DNA of 31,384 bases from CAYMKL01 sp964390805 (GTDB taxonomy: Bacteria; Chloroflexota; Anaerolineae; VGOG01), in the NCBI GenBank assembly GCA_964390805.1, contig CAYMKL010000085.1, positions 1-31,384 of the forward strand. Reading direction: 5' to 3'. The notes under the pieces are model-generated. The model saw only the letters and a list, made by a program, of their open reading frames with translations. It ran no database searches and was not told where the DNA came from. The translations under genes and the position numbers were made by a program. Positions 6,583 to 14,405 of this stretch are shown here, piece by piece. Within the stretch, counting starts at the first letter, position 1. Each line of letters begins with the position of its first letter.

Positions 6583-7013
6583 TGCTCCAACAGTGCTTCA
6601 ATCTCCCGGATCAGTACGGGAAGATTGGGACGAGCAAAACTCATTTCCGGTGCAGGAATACGGCTGCCGCTGCCGTGTTTGACATCAGGTGGAACGTGCT
6701 TGTGATGAGGATGGGTGCTGGCCAATGCAGGATCGTGGGGATGGGGCTGAGGATCGTACCAGTACAGTTTTCTCTCACCCTGCCAAACTTCATACCCGTA
6801 CCAGTCTATCACTGCCGGCAAACGATGATACAACACGCGCTCACGAACAACTGCTCGCACCCCTTGGTCAAAGTACAACTCGCCGGCCACTCGTGCCAGT
6901 GTTGCCCCCAATCGAACAAACGTCACTGTAGAGCGACGTATTGAGGGGAATTGCTCAGTGAGTGTGTATAGAAACAACTCATAGTCTTCTGGTGTACGCA
7001 GCGGGTTGTTCAT
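6579..7013 (-). CDS. TumE-family (DUF6516) putative toxin
   Basis: A 144-aa protein recognised by its family hallmark: an aromatic YWYDPQPHPHDPALAST stretch followed by HPHHKHVPPDVK (about residues 84-112) and a C-terminal PNLPVLIREIEALL helix. The TumE/DUF6516 family is annotated as the toxin of TumA-TumE toxin-antitoxin pairs; the His/Asp-rich motif may form the active site but the mechanism is not clear from sequence. It is preceded by a 90-aa partner overlapping by ATGA. The usual RIPAP segment is present (SRIPAPEMSFARPNLP), preceded by a short HGSGS insertion. Confidence 0.8.
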   Translation of the reverse strand: MNNPLRTPEDYELFLYTLTEQFPSIRRSTVTFVRLGATLARVAGELYFDQGVRAVVRERVLYHRLPAVIDWYGYEVWQGERKLYWYDPQPHPHDPALASTHPHHKHVPPDVKHGSGSRIPAPEMSFARPNLPVLIREIEALLEH

Positions 7014-7282
7014 ACCGCTACTCGAATCAGACCGGCCAGACTTGGCGCTTGTGGCTGAAGGCGCTGAACTTCATTGCGGTATTCAGCTTGGCGGGCAAGC
7101 CAGGTCCGATACACACTGGCCCACTCGCCAAAATCTAACACCCAACTGTCATCTTCTGGCTCTTCACCATTCACATAAGCGGCATAGAAAGTCTCGGAGC
7201 GAACACCGTACTTGCGCTCGAAGTTTAGAAGTTCTGTCTCAAGCACGTGAATATCGGTCAAAATCTCGCGTAGATTCATCAT
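7010..7282 (-). CDS. Putative antitoxin partner of the TumE-like toxin
   Basis: A 90-aa acidic, helical protein (MMNLREILTDIHVLETELLNFE...) located immediately upstream of the TumE-like gene with an ATGA overlap. Position and size match TumA-type antitoxins; sequence alone is not diagnostic. Two adjacent ATG codons follow GGAGG; the second gives the better spacing. The promoter in repeat A (TATACT at 7314-7319) lies about 30 bp upstream. No clear HTH or other DNA-binding motif is visible. Confidence 0.7.
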   Translation of the reverse strand: MMNLREILTDIHVLETELLNFERKYGVRSETFYAAYVNGEEPEDDSWVLDFGEWASVYRTWLARQAEYRNEVQRLQPQAPSLAGLIRVAV

Positions 7283-7308
7283 TCACCTCCATGCACGATT
7301 CAAGCTTG

Positions 7309-7455
7309 ATTTAGTATACACCAAGAAGCCGAAAGAGGCAAACACAATTCAATGTCCGTCTCTTCGCCTGGCACTCGCCTTTGCAGGATCGGTGATCCTT
7401 GTCCCGAACACCCATCACGCTTGCCGCGAGGCGCACAGGATCTCCGAGGCCGCGT
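7309..7455. repeat. Repeat A, copy 2, with promoter for the TumA/TumE module
   Basis: Similar to 5311-5455. On the minus strand it carries TTGCCT (7337-7342), 17 bp and TATACT (7314-7319), well placed to start transcription about 25 bp before the antitoxin. The 7387-7450 part repeats the ABC-permease 3' relic reading SEIL.A.RQA-stop. The remaining 7456-7515, up to the stop of the ATPase gene, shows nothing recognisable. Confidence 0.65.
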
Positions 7456-7515
7456 GCCTATCGCCTGGACGGTCACACTGGATGTTGCCCCCCTTAGCCG
7501 TGAGCGAGCGCTCAC

Positions 7516-9273
7516 TCAAAGCTCCGGTTCGGCGAGAGACCACCGTGCCTGGCGCGCCTCAAGGCCGCGCATGCGGTTGAGAACAGCCGCGAGATCCAGG
7601 CCTCTGAACTGCGCGAGATCGCCTGTGAAGCTCGGATCGAGCAGGTCCAGCCCATCACGCTTGAGATCATCCATGGCGTGGTTGATGACCTCCCAAAGCT
7701 TGGTTCGGCCATCCATGACCTTCTTGGCGTAGTTGATGGCGCGCCCAATCGCTTTCGTCTGCGCGGCATCTGTGAGTTGCTCAACATCGGATAGGTCGAC
7801 GGCGATCTGGCCGAAGATCAGATGCCGAGGGTCCGGAGCCGAAATTCGAAAATGGCCATATTCATTATGAGGATCAAGATGCTCAGCGATGGGCATGCGC
7901 TCCGTTGGCGGCTCGAAGCCGCTGCCGCCCTCGGGTGTTCGGCTCGCCGGTGAGTCCTGGGCAATAGCGTGGGCGCGTTGGGTGACGTCGTGTGGTTCGA
8001 ACTCGATCATCTGGATGACGAAGTCCGCGGCGCCGAAGTAGTCCCCGGAGCCACCCATCACCAAAATGGTAGAGATGCCGCGCTCCTCATAGAGCTGTGT
8101 CACCTTATCCACAAATGCGGTGATGGGTTCGTGTTTCTTCGCAACCAACTGCTGCATCCGTCTGTCGCGGATCATGAAGTTGGCCGCACAGGTGTCTTCG
8201 TCCATCAACAGAACCTCGGCCCCAGCCTCCATGGCCTCGACGATGAAGGCAGCCTGTGAGGTGCTACCACTGGCGTTCTTCGTGGAGAACGATGTGGTCG
8301 TTTGCTGGAGCGGGACATTGTTGATAAAGGCGGAGATGTCGGTTCTGACGACGCTTCGGCCGCTGGCGGCGCGGACCTTGACGGTCCCGGGCAACGAGAC
8401 ACAATACTCCCTGCCGTCGCCAGGGATGTGATTGTAGATGCCCAACTCAAGCGCTTGAAGAAGCGTCGACTTGCCGTGGTAGCCGCCTCCTACGATAAGG
8501 GTCACACCCTTGGGGATACCCATGCCCGTGAGGGTGCCCGCATTGGGAAGGTCAATGCTCAAACGCAAGCTCGCCGGTGAGTGGAAGGCTACGACCGTGC
8601 CGCTCTTGAGTGGTTTCGGATCCACCCCGCTTTCTCTGGGAAGAATCGCTCCGTCGGCAACGAAAGCCACTAAGCCTAGCCGCCGGAGACTCTCTCTGAG
8701 GAACTCAGCATCCTCCGCAGTTCTGAGGTGTTCGCGGACCGTTTCAAGATCGAGGTTCTCGGCCAACAGCGACGACTGTACTATCCGTGGGAGCTCCTGA
8801 AATAGCATGGTTTCGGCCGTTCCCGCCTGGATGGTCCGGCCCGAGGCTGGAAACCCCAAGAAGAAGCGAGCTTCGACCCATTCGCTATTGATGACGATCG
8901 AGGTGCGCTCGAGGATCTCTTGTCCCGGCTTGGCAATCGTGATGACGCCGCTGTTGCCAGTGCCGCGCCGGCCTGGACAGATCTTCGAGCAGGACTTGTG
9001 AAACTGTCGCGCCAGATAATCACGCAAGGCGACGTTTCTGACGCCAGAGGAGCTCATGTTGTCGGGAAAGCTGGCCTCGTCCCGCGAGACCCTGGCGCGA
9101 AAAACCCCGGTGTTCGGCGGAGCGTACGGGTCCTTAGGGATTTGGTCTATGTGAAGCTCGAAGCGGTCATAGGCGTAGCTGCCTCGGATGGACTGGTAGG
9201 CGCCGTAGCCTTTGCCGTTCAAGCCTTGGAGTTGTGGCCTCAGTGAGTTGATGGGTCGCATTTCTCTTTCCAT
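7516..9273 (-). CDS. COG3044-type predicted ATPase of the ABC class (PF09818)
   Basis: A 585-aa soluble protein. The N-terminus (about 9-40: LRPQLQGLNGKGYGAYQSIRG) matches the opening of this family. A P-loop lies at 262-270 (GGGYHGKST). A signature-like GSTSQAA occurs at about 336-342 and a Walker B ending LLMDED at about 355-360, followed by TCAANFMIRDRRM. The order is that of the ABC_ATPase family, distinct from transporter ATPases: there is no permease partner. A trypanosome homologue (MRB1590) is known as an RNA-associated protein, so nucleic-acid binding is possible, but the bacterial role is not established. It is probably monocistronic, between the ABC exporter and the toxin-antitoxin island. 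Confidence 0.85.
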   Translation of the reverse strand: MEREMRPINSLRPQLQGLNGKGYGAYQSIRGSYAYDRFELHIDQIPKDPYAPPNTGVFRARVSRDEASFPDNMSSSGVRNVALRDYLARQFHKSCSKICPGRRGTGNSGVITIAKPGQEILERTSIVINSEWVEARFFLGFPASGRTIQAGTAETMLFQELPRIVQSSLLAENLDLETVREHLRTAEDAEFLRESLRRLGLVAFVADGAILPRESGVDPKPLKSGTVVAFHSPASLRLSIDLPNAGTLTGMGIPKGVTLIVGGGYHGKSTLLQALELGIYNHIPGDGREYCVSLPGTVKVRAASGRSVVRTDISAFINNVPLQQTTTSFSTKNASGSTSQAAFIVEAMEAGAEVLLMDEDTCAANFMIRDRRMQQLVAKKHEPITAFVDKVTQLYEERGISTILVMGGSGDYFGAADFVIQMIEFEPHDVTQRAHAIAQDSPASRTPEGGSGFEPPTERMPIAEHLDPHNEYGHFRISAPDPRHLIFGQIAVDLSDVEQLTDAAQTKAIGRAINYAKKVMDGRTKLWEVINHAMDDLKRDGLDLLDPSFTGDLAQFRGLDLAAVLNRMRGLEARQARWSLAEPEL

Positions 9274-9368
9274 GTATCACCCCGTTCCGTGTCTTCATGA
9301 AGCGCTTTGTCCGCATAGCAAACTTGCGACACGAGATGGAGAACGTCAAGAATGATTATGGCCCAAGG

Positions 9369-9427
9369 ATCAGTGATGCTCGACCCGCGCGTATGTCACG
9401 CCTGACGCAGGGCGCGCAGGATCTCCG
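9369..9427. repeat. Source-like copy of the repeat A core at the ABC permease 3' end
   Basis: GGATCAGTGATGCT... through the last codons of the permease gene matches 5389-5445 and 7387-7450. Here it is part of an intact gene end, so this copy is probably the source and the other two are relics. Confidence 0.55.
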
Positions 9428-10631
9428 ATACGGAGGGCCGTTTGCCGTACATGAGAAGCCCCATGCGGAAGACCTTGGCCCCGGCCCACAGGGTTCCACC
9501 GATGCCCAGGATCAACAAGATCAGGCTGATGGCGATCTGGTAGGGCGGCACTTCGGTCATGCCCAGCCGCTGCAACATCATCACGGGTGAGGTGAAGGGT
9601 ACATAGCTGAGGACCTGGACCAGTAGCGAGTTTGGGTTCGTCCAAATGAAGCCGCTGACCATGAAGGGAATGGCCGTCAGGGCGGAGAAGATGCCGGCGA
9701 TCTGCTGCCCTTCCCGGGCCGAGGTGCCCAGGGAGCCAGCACTGGCCATCAGGGTGGCGAAGAGGAGGTAGCCCAACAGGAAGTAGACCACGGCCAGCAC
9801 GATGGTCATCAGCTCCAGGTTGATGGCTCCGAAGAGAGCCAGGCCCGTGACCGCTATGCCGATCAGCGCCCAGGCAGAGCCTAGCCAAAAGAGTATCTGG
9901 AGTAGCCCCAGGGCTCCCAACCCCAGGATCTTGCCGGCCAGAAGCTCCATCGGCGTCACAGAGGAGAGCAGGATCTCGATCACCCGGCTCTCTTTCTCCT
10001 CGCTGACCCCTTGCAGCAGGAAGCCGGAGGAGGTGAAGATGGAGATCACCAGTAGGATGGAGAAGGCATAGGGGATGGCGATGTTGGCCACGAAGCTGGC
10101 GATGTCTTCGCTGCCCTCACCTTCCGGACTGAGGGATACCGGTTGCAGATTCAGCGGAGCGCGCACCCGGGCTCTGAGGTCTGCGTCCACCTGCCCGGCC
10201 AGCAGGTGATCTACCAGGAAGGGAGGAATCCGCTCCTCGCTCATGGAGATGGCCGAGGTGAGCCCCCGTCCCTTGCTGTAGCCAATGACCCGGCCTGTTT
10301 CAACGTAATCCCCAGGAATCAGCAGATAGGTCTCGATCTCCTCGGCGAACAGTGCCTCTTGCGCCGCCTCCTCGTCCGGATAGGAGATGAAGAGATCTGC
10401 GTACTCGGGCAGCGGCGGCGTGAAGAGGCCGACCTGGTCAACGTAACCCACCGGCTTCGGGGACCCCACGAACTGCCTCTTGAAAAAGTCGCCGGCCTGA
10501 CCACCGAAGTAGGCGGACACAATCAGTCCCACGAGTCCTAGCAAGGGTATGGCCAGGGTGGCGATGACGAAACTGGGCCGCTTCAGGCCGATGATGAACT
10601 CGTGTCGCGCGACTTCCAGCACCTTACGCAT
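9396..10631 (-). CDS. ABC-2 type exporter permease (NatB-like)
   Basis: Membrane half of an ABC-2 exporter, 411 aa. One N-terminal membrane helix (about 20-45, FVIATLAIPLLGLVGLIVSAYFG) precedes a large extracytoplasmic domain (about 50-170). Five more helices follow from about 185 to 390, including the ESRVIEILLSSVTPMELLAGKILG segment typical of NatB-like ABC-2 permeases. It follows its ATPase gene by 94 bp, which contain two strong hairpins. The exported substrate cannot be told; sodium, peptide or drug export are all possible. The last codons form the core of repeat A. Confidence 0.88.
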   Translation of the reverse strand: MRKVLEVARHEFIIGLKRPSFVIATLAIPLLGLVGLIVSAYFGGQAGDFFKRQFVGSPKPVGYVDQVGLFTPPLPEYADLFISYPDEEAAQEALFAEEIETYLLIPGDYVETGRVIGYSKGRGLTSAISMSEERIPPFLVDHLLAGQVDADLRARVRAPLNLQPVSLSPEGEGSEDIASFVANIAIPYAFSILLVISIFTSSGFLLQGVSEEKESRVIEILLSSVTPMELLAGKILGLGALGLLQILFWLGSAWALIGIAVTGLALFGAINLELMTIVLAVVYFLLGYLLFATLMASAGSLGTSAREGQQIAGIFSALTAIPFMVSGFIWTNPNSLLVQVLSYVPFTSPVMMLQRLGMTEVPPYQIAISLILLILGIGGTLWAGAKVFRMGLLMYGKRPSVSEILRALRQA

Positions 10632-10665
10632 CGTTCTCCTCCACGAATCTACCCGCCCTATGCTC

Positions 10666-10715
10666 GCAGCGGACCTTAGTCCGCTGCTCCCGCTGGACTA
10701 GGGTCCAGCGGGAGC
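10666..10715. repeat. Two back-to-back perfect hairpins between exporter ATPase and permease genes
   Basis: GCAGCGGAC-CTTA-GTCCGCTGC (10666-10687) and a 13-bp stem GCTCCCGCTGGAC/GTCCAGCGGGAGC around TAGG (10686-10715) share two bases. The arms of the two are themselves related (GTCC.GC.G). No T-run follows. They probably modulate the ATPase/permease mRNA ratio or stability, or are REP-type repeats. Confidence 0.7.
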
Positions 10716-10725
10716 AGGTGAGTAG

Positions 10726-11613
10726 TCACTCCTCCACGACTCGGATGAAGATCTCTTCCAGCGGCGGCGTGGCCACCTCGAACCGCTGGACGGGAATCTC
10801 CTGCTTGACCAACTGACGCAGGATGTCCTGGGGCGAGACGTCGTCCTCCAGGACGATGAGGCGGTCTCGCTCGCGCTGCTCGATCTGCCGTGCCCCGACC
10901 AGGTCATCCAGCGGACCCTGGCAGCGCACCAGCACGGCGTGTTCGGCGTAGTGGGCCTTGATCTCCTCCAGCGGCCCGTAGAGCACCCGCTGTCCCTCGT
11001 CAATGAGCAGGATGCGGTCGCACATCCGCTCCACCTGGTTCATCTGATGGGTGCTGAGCACCACTGTCTTGCCACGCTCCCGCAAGCCTTGGATCAGCTC
11101 CTTGACCTGCTCAGTGCTGATGGGGTCCAGTCCCAGGAAGGGCTCGTCCAGGATCACCAGCTCCGGGTCGTGGATCAAAGTAGCCACCAGTTGCGCCTTC
11201 TGCTGCATCCCTTTGCTGAGGGCTTTGACCTTGCTGTCCCCCTTCCCTCCCAGTCCCACCTGTTCCAACAGCGTCTCGGCTCGCTTTCGGACCAGCTTAC
11301 GATTCATCCCTTTCAAGACTGCCAGGTAGGTGAGACCTTCCAGGAGCTTGAGGTTGCGGTAGAGGCCCCGTTCCTCGGGCAGGTAGCCAATGCGCTCCTG
11401 AGCTTCGTGGCCTGGCGGATGGCCTAGCAAGTGGATGGTTCCCTCGTCCGGCTTGATGATGTCCATCAGCATGCGGATGGTGGTCGTCTTGCCGGCGCCG
11501 TTGGGCCCCAGCAGGCCGAAGATCTCGCTCTGTTTGACCTCCATATCGAGGTGATCCACGGCCACCAGGCCATCGAATCTCTTGGTCAAGCCGGTGGTCT
11601 CAATGGCGATCAT
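10726..11613 (-). CDS. ABC transporter ATPase (NatA-like), ABC-2 exporter
   Basis: Cytoplasmic motor of the exporter, 295 aa from the chosen ATG at 11613, which has GGAGG four bases upstream; an upstream ATG in frame lacks such a site. Walker A is GPNGAGKTT (36-44), the signature is LSKGMQQKAQL, Walker B is LVILDEPFLGLDP, and the H-loop is in STHQM. The C-terminal extension of about 70 residues (VLVRCQG...PPLEEIFIRVVEE) is typical of NatA/CcmA-type drug and sodium exporters. It is followed by the permease at 10631. Confidence 0.93.
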   Translation of the reverse strand: MIAIETTGLTKRFDGLVAVDHLDMEVKQSEIFGLLGPNGAGKTTTIRMLMDIIKPDEGTIHLLGHPPGHEAQERIGYLPEERGLYRNLKLLEGLTYLAVLKGMNRKLVRKRAETLLEQVGLGGKGDSKVKALSKGMQQKAQLVATLIHDPELVILDEPFLGLDPISTEQVKELIQGLRERGKTVVLSTHQMNQVERMCDRILLIDEGQRVLYGPLEEIKAHYAEHAVLVRCQGPLDDLVGARQIEQRERDRLIVLEDDVSPQDILRQLVKQEIPVQRFEVATPPLEEIFIRVVEE

Positions 11614-11650
11614 TTTTCCTCCGGTGTTGTTATCCTTTTGACTCGACCTA

Positions 11651-11679
11651 AGCATAACACACAAGATGTGTATTGTCAA
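11651..11679 (-). promoter_or_regulatory. Consensus promoter with operator-like palindrome for the exporter operon
   Basis: TTGACA (11674-11679, minus strand), a 17-bp spacer and TATGCT (11651-11656). The spacer contains the inverted repeat ACACA-TCT-TGTGT (11659-11671), where a dimeric repressor could sit. The TGA of the -35 box is the stop codon of the preceding MBL-fold gene. The ATPase gene therefore has its own controlled promoter. Confidence 0.75.
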
Positions 11680-12413
11680 TCTCCCGTATTCACCACTGCT
11701 GAAAACTCCAGCGTCTGACCCCGCGCCAGCGGGACTGGCTCGCAGCCCAACTCCTGCACCCCAGCAACAAAGCCATCCACGTCGGCTGGGCGGTGGTAAA
11801 AGAGGATGTCCCAGTTGTGGTGCACCGGTATGACGATCTGCGGCGCGATGATCTCCACTGCCTGCAGGGCAGCCTGCACATCCATGGTCATCATCCCCCC
11901 GATGGGGATCATCAGCACGTCGGGTCGAAAGCCTCGCCAGGCTTCCTCCAGCAGCAAGGTGTCGCCCAAATTGAGCAGTGACTTACCCTCCAAGGTGAAC
12001 AAGAACCCAACAGCTCCGAGTCCCACCCTGCCCGGCTTGAAGGTGAAGTTTCGGCCCAGCAGGGTGAGCGTAGGGCCACCATGTTGGGTCGGCACGCCTT
12101 GGATGGGGACTGTGTTCACCTCTACCGTTTCGCCAGGACCGAGGGAGACTACAGTTAAGCCCTTGCGCCGCCATCGCTCGGCCAGTGCTGGGCCGCAGAC
12201 GATGGGCGCACCACTGGCTTTTGCTACCTGAGGTGCGTACTCGGCGTGGTCTTCATCCCCGTGGGTCACCAGGATCAAGTCGGTCTGCTCCCAAAGCTGA
12301 CGTGGAATCAGCGAGTTGAGCCGCCGCCAGTGCAGGTCCTGGCCTGGGTCAAGGATGATGGTCTTGCCCTCGCCTTCGATGACGAAGGCGTTGTACCAGT
12401 AGGTCAGTTTCAC
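11676..12413 (-). CDS. Metallo-beta-lactamase-fold hydrolase (UPF0173-like)
   Basis: Predicted metal-dependent hydrolase. The HxDxDH metal site is THGDEDHAEY, and further metal ligands appear in the GDTLL motif and in the late HHNWD histidines. GTG at 12413 is the preferred start, 5 bp after the CoA-transferase stop with GGGGGA about 7 bases upstream; a TTG at 12428 would overlap. Length is about 245 aa. The close spacing suggests one operon with the CoA-transferase. The substrate is unknown. Confidence 0.85.
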   Translation of the reverse strand: MKLTYWYNAFVIEGEGKTIILDPGQDLHWRRLNSLIPRQLWEQTDLILVTHGDEDHAEYAPQVAKASGAPIVCGPALAERWRRKGLTVVSLGPGETVEVNTVPIQGVPTQHGGPTLTLLGRNFTFKPGRVGLGAVGFLFTLEGKSLLNLGDTLLLEEAWRGFRPDVLMIPIGGMMTMDVQAALQAVEIIAPQIVIPVHHNWDILFYHRPADVDGFVAGVQELGCEPVPLARGQTLEFSAVVNTGD

Positions 12414-12417
12414 CTCG

Positions 12418-13629
12418 CTATCCCCCAAAGCCCACAGTCGTTCCCAGCGTTTTCAGTACTCTTGCTGCCTCCAGTTCCCGGATTTCCTCATCGTCGAAGC
12501 CCGCCTGTCTAAGCACCTCCCAGGTGTGTTCCCCCAGCGCTGGCGCAGGCGATTCGGGCGTTCGCCTTGTGAACTGGAACGGCGACCCGATTCGTCCAGG
12601 GGGCTGGCTGCTCGCCTGTTCCACTGGCTCCTCTGGCGGAATATCTTCCGCCACCAAGCCCCGGTGCTGCACCTGGGGATCGCGCAACATCTCCTCGATG
12701 GTGCTCACCGGCTCGACACAGGCATCTACCTCGCGAAACCACGCCACCCATTTGTCGCGCGTCCGTGCCCGAAAGATCGTGGCCACGTCGGGAATCGCGT
12801 CCACGTCATACTGGCGCGCCCGCAGGTCATCGCGGTCCACCGCTGTACAGAACGCTGTCCAGAAGTGCGACTCCAGCGCGGCCAGCGTGATGAATCTCCC
12901 ATCGGCAGTCTCGTAAACGTTGTAACAGGGAAACATGCCCGAAAATAGCATTCGGCCTCGTTCCGGGCTCTTCCCTGTGTGGGAGAAGAGCGCGCCCGCC
13001 ACTGGCGCCGCCCACGAGGTCACTGCATCCAGCATCGCTACGTCGAGGTAGGCTCCCTCTCCCGTGCGCCCACGGCCCAGCAATGCCGCGAGAATTGCCA
13101 CTGCTGCCAACATGCCGCCTGCCAGGTCTGCGATCTGCACGCCTGGCGGAATGGGCGGTCCTCCTGCTGCGCCGTTGAGGGCAAGCAAGCCACCCAGCGC
13201 GACGTAGTTGAGGTCGTGCCCAGCGCGGTCGCGGTACGGGCCACACTGTCCATAACCGGAGAGCGAGCAATAGATGAGCCGAGGATTGACCGTGCGCACT
13301 GCCTGGTAGTCAATCTCCCAGCGAGTCACTGCGCCGGGACGGAAGGTCTCCACAATCACGTCCGCCTCCGACGCCAGACGTAGGAAAACCTCGCGGCCGC
13401 GCGGGTTGCGGTAATTGAGAGCCACGCTCTTTTTGTTGCGGTTCAAGGTCCTAAACATCGCGTCGCCGCCGAAGTCGGAGGGGACCAGTCGTGCGTAATC
13501 GCCTACCCTCGGCGTTTCGATCTTTATCACCTCTGCCCCCAAATCCGCCAGGAGCATCGTACAGTAGGGGCCGGGCAGCAAACGCGAAAGGTCGAGGACT
13601 CGGATACCAATGAGAGGTTGAGAGGTCAT
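12418..13629 (-). CDS. Class III (CaiB/BaiF family) CoA-transferase
   Basis: Moves CoA between carboxylic acids through an aspartyl-CoA intermediate. The N-terminus has the family opening RVLDLSRLLPGPYCTMLLADLGAEVIK-type motif, and the catalytic Asp is in QIADLAGGMLAA (Asp168 from the chosen start). The ATG at 13629 has GGAG six bases upstream; an ATG four codons earlier lacks one. Length 403 aa is normal. Homologues act on oxalate, carnitine, bile acids or branched-chain acyl-CoA; the sequence does not decide. It is followed directly by the MBL-fold hydrolase. Confidence 0.92.
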   Translation of the reverse strand: MTSQPLIGIRVLDLSRLLPGPYCTMLLADLGAEVIKIETPRVGDYARLVPSDFGGDAMFRTLNRNKKSVALNYRNPRGREVFLRLASEADVIVETFRPGAVTRWEIDYQAVRTVNPRLIYCSLSGYGQCGPYRDRAGHDLNYVALGGLLALNGAAGGPPIPPGVQIADLAGGMLAAVAILAALLGRGRTGEGAYLDVAMLDAVTSWAAPVAGALFSHTGKSPERGRMLFSGMFPCYNVYETADGRFITLAALESHFWTAFCTAVDRDDLRARQYDVDAIPDVATIFRARTRDKWVAWFREVDACVEPVSTIEEMLRDPQVQHRGLVAEDIPPEEPVEQASSQPPGRIGSPFQFTRRTPESPAPALGEHTWEVLRQAGFDDEEIRELEAARVLKTLGTTVGFGG

Positions 13630-13668
13630 CGTTAACTCCATTCTCTGAGGATCTAATGTCTGAGCCTT

Positions 13669-14328
13669 TTACCTGTTCAGGAGTGCGATCATCCTTTCAA
13701 GGTACAAGTTGGTGGACACGTGGAATATGGCGGGCGGCACGATGTTCTTTGCCCTGAGAAACATGTAACCCAGGACCAGACCGCCCATCAGTGTTTGGAA
13801 GCCGAGGGATAGATCGTTGAGCGGGTACTTGAATCCGTGCTGGCTGAGTCGAGATACGATGTGGGACAGGCTGAACAGCAGGCTGCTCAACAGGAGACCC
13901 CGGCGGTCGCCCAGCCAATCGCACAATCGGCGCAGCAAGTACCCGCGATTGAAGACCTCTTCGGCCAGGCCGATGTAGACAAGTTGCTCGACAAGCTCGC
14001 TGATCAGGCCCCGATCCACGCCGACGAACGCGGCCGGCACCACCAGGCCGACGACTGCGTACAGTGCATAGCGCACGTACCTCTCCCTCGGCACGACCAG
14101 CCCCAGGGTGCTCGCCCCGCGCTTCTCAACCAGGTAGACGATGAGGAGCGGCACAACCCAGAAGAAGACGAACGTAGCAATCGGCACTGCAGGGGTTCCT
14201 CTCAAAGATGGGACGTAGCGTCTCAGCAAAAACAAGCCCGACGTGACAACCTCGGCTAGAGCGAACACAGTGAGGGCGATGAGGGCAAATCGTCTTGCAT
14301 CTGCTGAGTGTCCTCTTGTTTCCATCAT
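13669..14328 (-). CDS. CPBP family intramembrane metalloprotease
   Basis: A 219-aa polytopic membrane protein. The CPBP (CAAX protease and bacteriocin-processing) motifs are present: EEVFNRG (Glu123-Glu124...Arg128), FSLSH with His156, and His203 in IFHVSTNLYL. About six to seven hydrophobic helices span residues 15-205. Such proteins cleave or process membrane substrates, including bacteriocin-related ones; the target here is unknown. It lies 39 bp upstream of the CoA-transferase and may share its transcript. Confidence 0.85.
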   Translation of the reverse strand: MMETRGHSADARRFALIALTVFALAEVVTSGLFLLRRYVPSLRGTPAVPIATFVFFWVVPLLIVYLVEKRGASTLGLVVPRERYVRYALYAVVGLVVPAAFVGVDRGLISELVEQLVYIGLAEEVFNRGYLLRRLCDWLGDRRGLLLSSLLFSLSHIVSRLSQHGFKYPLNDLSLGFQTLMGGLVLGYMFLRAKNIVPPAIFHVSTNLYLERMIALLNR

Positions 14329-14405
14329 CCGACTCTCGTATCCTCGTCGGTACTTGGAGCCAAGACCTCGAAAGGCGAATCTAGGCTGACTCCTCTACCG
14401 ATGCG

